Shown here piece by piece: positions 63,761-64,000 of a stretch of DNA of 64,000 nt. Made by a program: the position numbers and the translations under genes. The DNA is from a virus. Numbering within the stretch: the stretch's first letter is position 1; every line of letters begins with the position of its first letter. The notes under the pieces were generated by a model, which ran no database searches, was not told the origin of the DNA, and saw only the letters and a list, made by a program, of their open reading frames with translations. The stretch is from the IMG/VR virus record IMGVR_UViG_3300025137_005412, positions 1-64,000 of that record; one strand, written 5' to 3'.

Positions 63761-64000
63761 TTATTTCATGTCATTCAAAGTCGTATCGTCAGTAGAGTCT
63801 TTATTAGACTGGCGCTTAGATTGCCAGTTATTGATATGATTTTGAATTTGTTTCTGAGTAAGTTTGATTTTGAAATTCTCAGGAAAGTCTTTTCTTTCTT
63901 GAAGTAGGTTTTCAAGAAATTTGATTTTAGCTTTTTTAGTAGGTAAAGCTTGGAATGGTTGATATAAAGTTTCTGTTTTGTTTTGTTGAGTGTATTTTGT
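63761..64000 (-). CDS. C-terminal end of a gene cut by the right edge
   Basis: The open frame on the minus strand enters from the right edge and ends at TAA 63761-63763. The 79 visible residues are Gln/Asn/Lys-rich and helical (AKIKFLENLLQERKDFPENF; TQKQIQNHINNWQS). No domain is recognised. The stop codon lies within an AATAAATAC sequence that may serve the following zincin gene. Confidence 0.55.
   Translation of the reverse strand, partial: TKYTQQNKTETLYQPFQALPTKKAKIKFLENLLQERKDFPENFKIKLTQKQIQNHINNWQSKRQSNKDSTDDTTLNDMK

Noticed and set aside
1-64000. CRISPR arrays, integrase, transposases or tRNA genes
   Set aside because: No regularly spaced direct repeats, no recognisable integrase or transposase protein and no tRNA-like cloverleaf were seen by eye. 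This is not a computed search.

Overview
The window is a 64 kb stretch of a T4-type myovirus (Straboviridae/Kyanoviridae-like) genome. The evidence is a nearly contiguous T4 replication module: clamp gp45, clamp loader gp44/gp62, RegA, DNA polymerase gp43, UvsX, helicase gp41, primase-like protein, RNase H and the late sigma factor gp55. T4-like late promoter motifs (TATAAATA), tight gene packing with 1-30 nt overlaps, and phage-style nucleotide metabolism (NrdA/NrdB, dCMP deaminase, ThyX, MazG-like) agree. Base composition is AT-rich. The gene mix (Hsp20, DUF6433/DUF6267-type proteins, TauD-like dioxygenases, cytidylyltransferase-like protein, radical SAM) is typical of marine cyanophage/pelagiphage relatives. 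The host cannot be fixed from sequence; a low-GC marine bacterium is likely, and no photosynthesis gene is seen.

Layout. (1) 1-11.3 kb, rightward: a surface-sugar/lipid cassette with three GT-B-like proteins, GDP-mannose 4,6-dehydratase, a PLP enzyme of the histidine-type 3-dehydratase (ColD) class, three DxD glycosyltransferases, an SDR, a complete beta-ketoacyl synthase and two TauD-like proteins. (2) 11.3-14.2 kb: small membrane proteins, a PMI-type cupin, a DUF932 protein and an IMPDH/GMPR-like protein between late promoters. (3) 14.2-27.7 kb: core replication and nucleotide metabolism. (4) 27.7-30.3 kb, leftward: three 2-oxoglutarate-oxygenase-like genes and a GIY-YIG nuclease. (5) 30.3-36.2 kb: cupin, small genes, Hsp20, UvsX, a further oxygenase, helicase and RNase H. 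(6) 36.2-50.6 kb: accessory enzymes (NMNAT-like, superoxide dismutase-like, Ntn hydrolase, ligase-like nucleotidyltransferase, nitroreductase, zincin, radical SAM), ending in small membrane proteins and a GH73-type lysin. (7) 50.6-55 kb: early-type small genes behind copies of a conserved regulatory cassette, then PNK-phosphatase, nuclease-like and SET proteins and gp55. (8) 55-64 kb, leftward: surface-sugar genes (DUF115-like, GT10-like, UDP-sugar dehydrogenase, KdsA), a dCMP hydroxymethylase-like protein, MazG-like and Nmad1/DUF1599-like proteins, a primase-type zinc ribbon and a SprT-like zincin.

How it fits together: the replication core makes DNA from nucleotides supplied by RNR, dCMP deaminase and ThyX, and possibly carrying a modified pyrimidine. 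The two sugar cassettes should make or remodel a deoxysugar-containing glycan. Points most worth following are the ColD-type dehydratase with Gmd, the phage beta-ketoacyl synthase with SDR, at least seven 2OG-oxygenase-like genes, a three-copy early regulatory cassette with TAAGTNGTTG repeats, and repeated placement of -10 boxes 6-9 nt before start codons, which predicts leaderless mRNAs.
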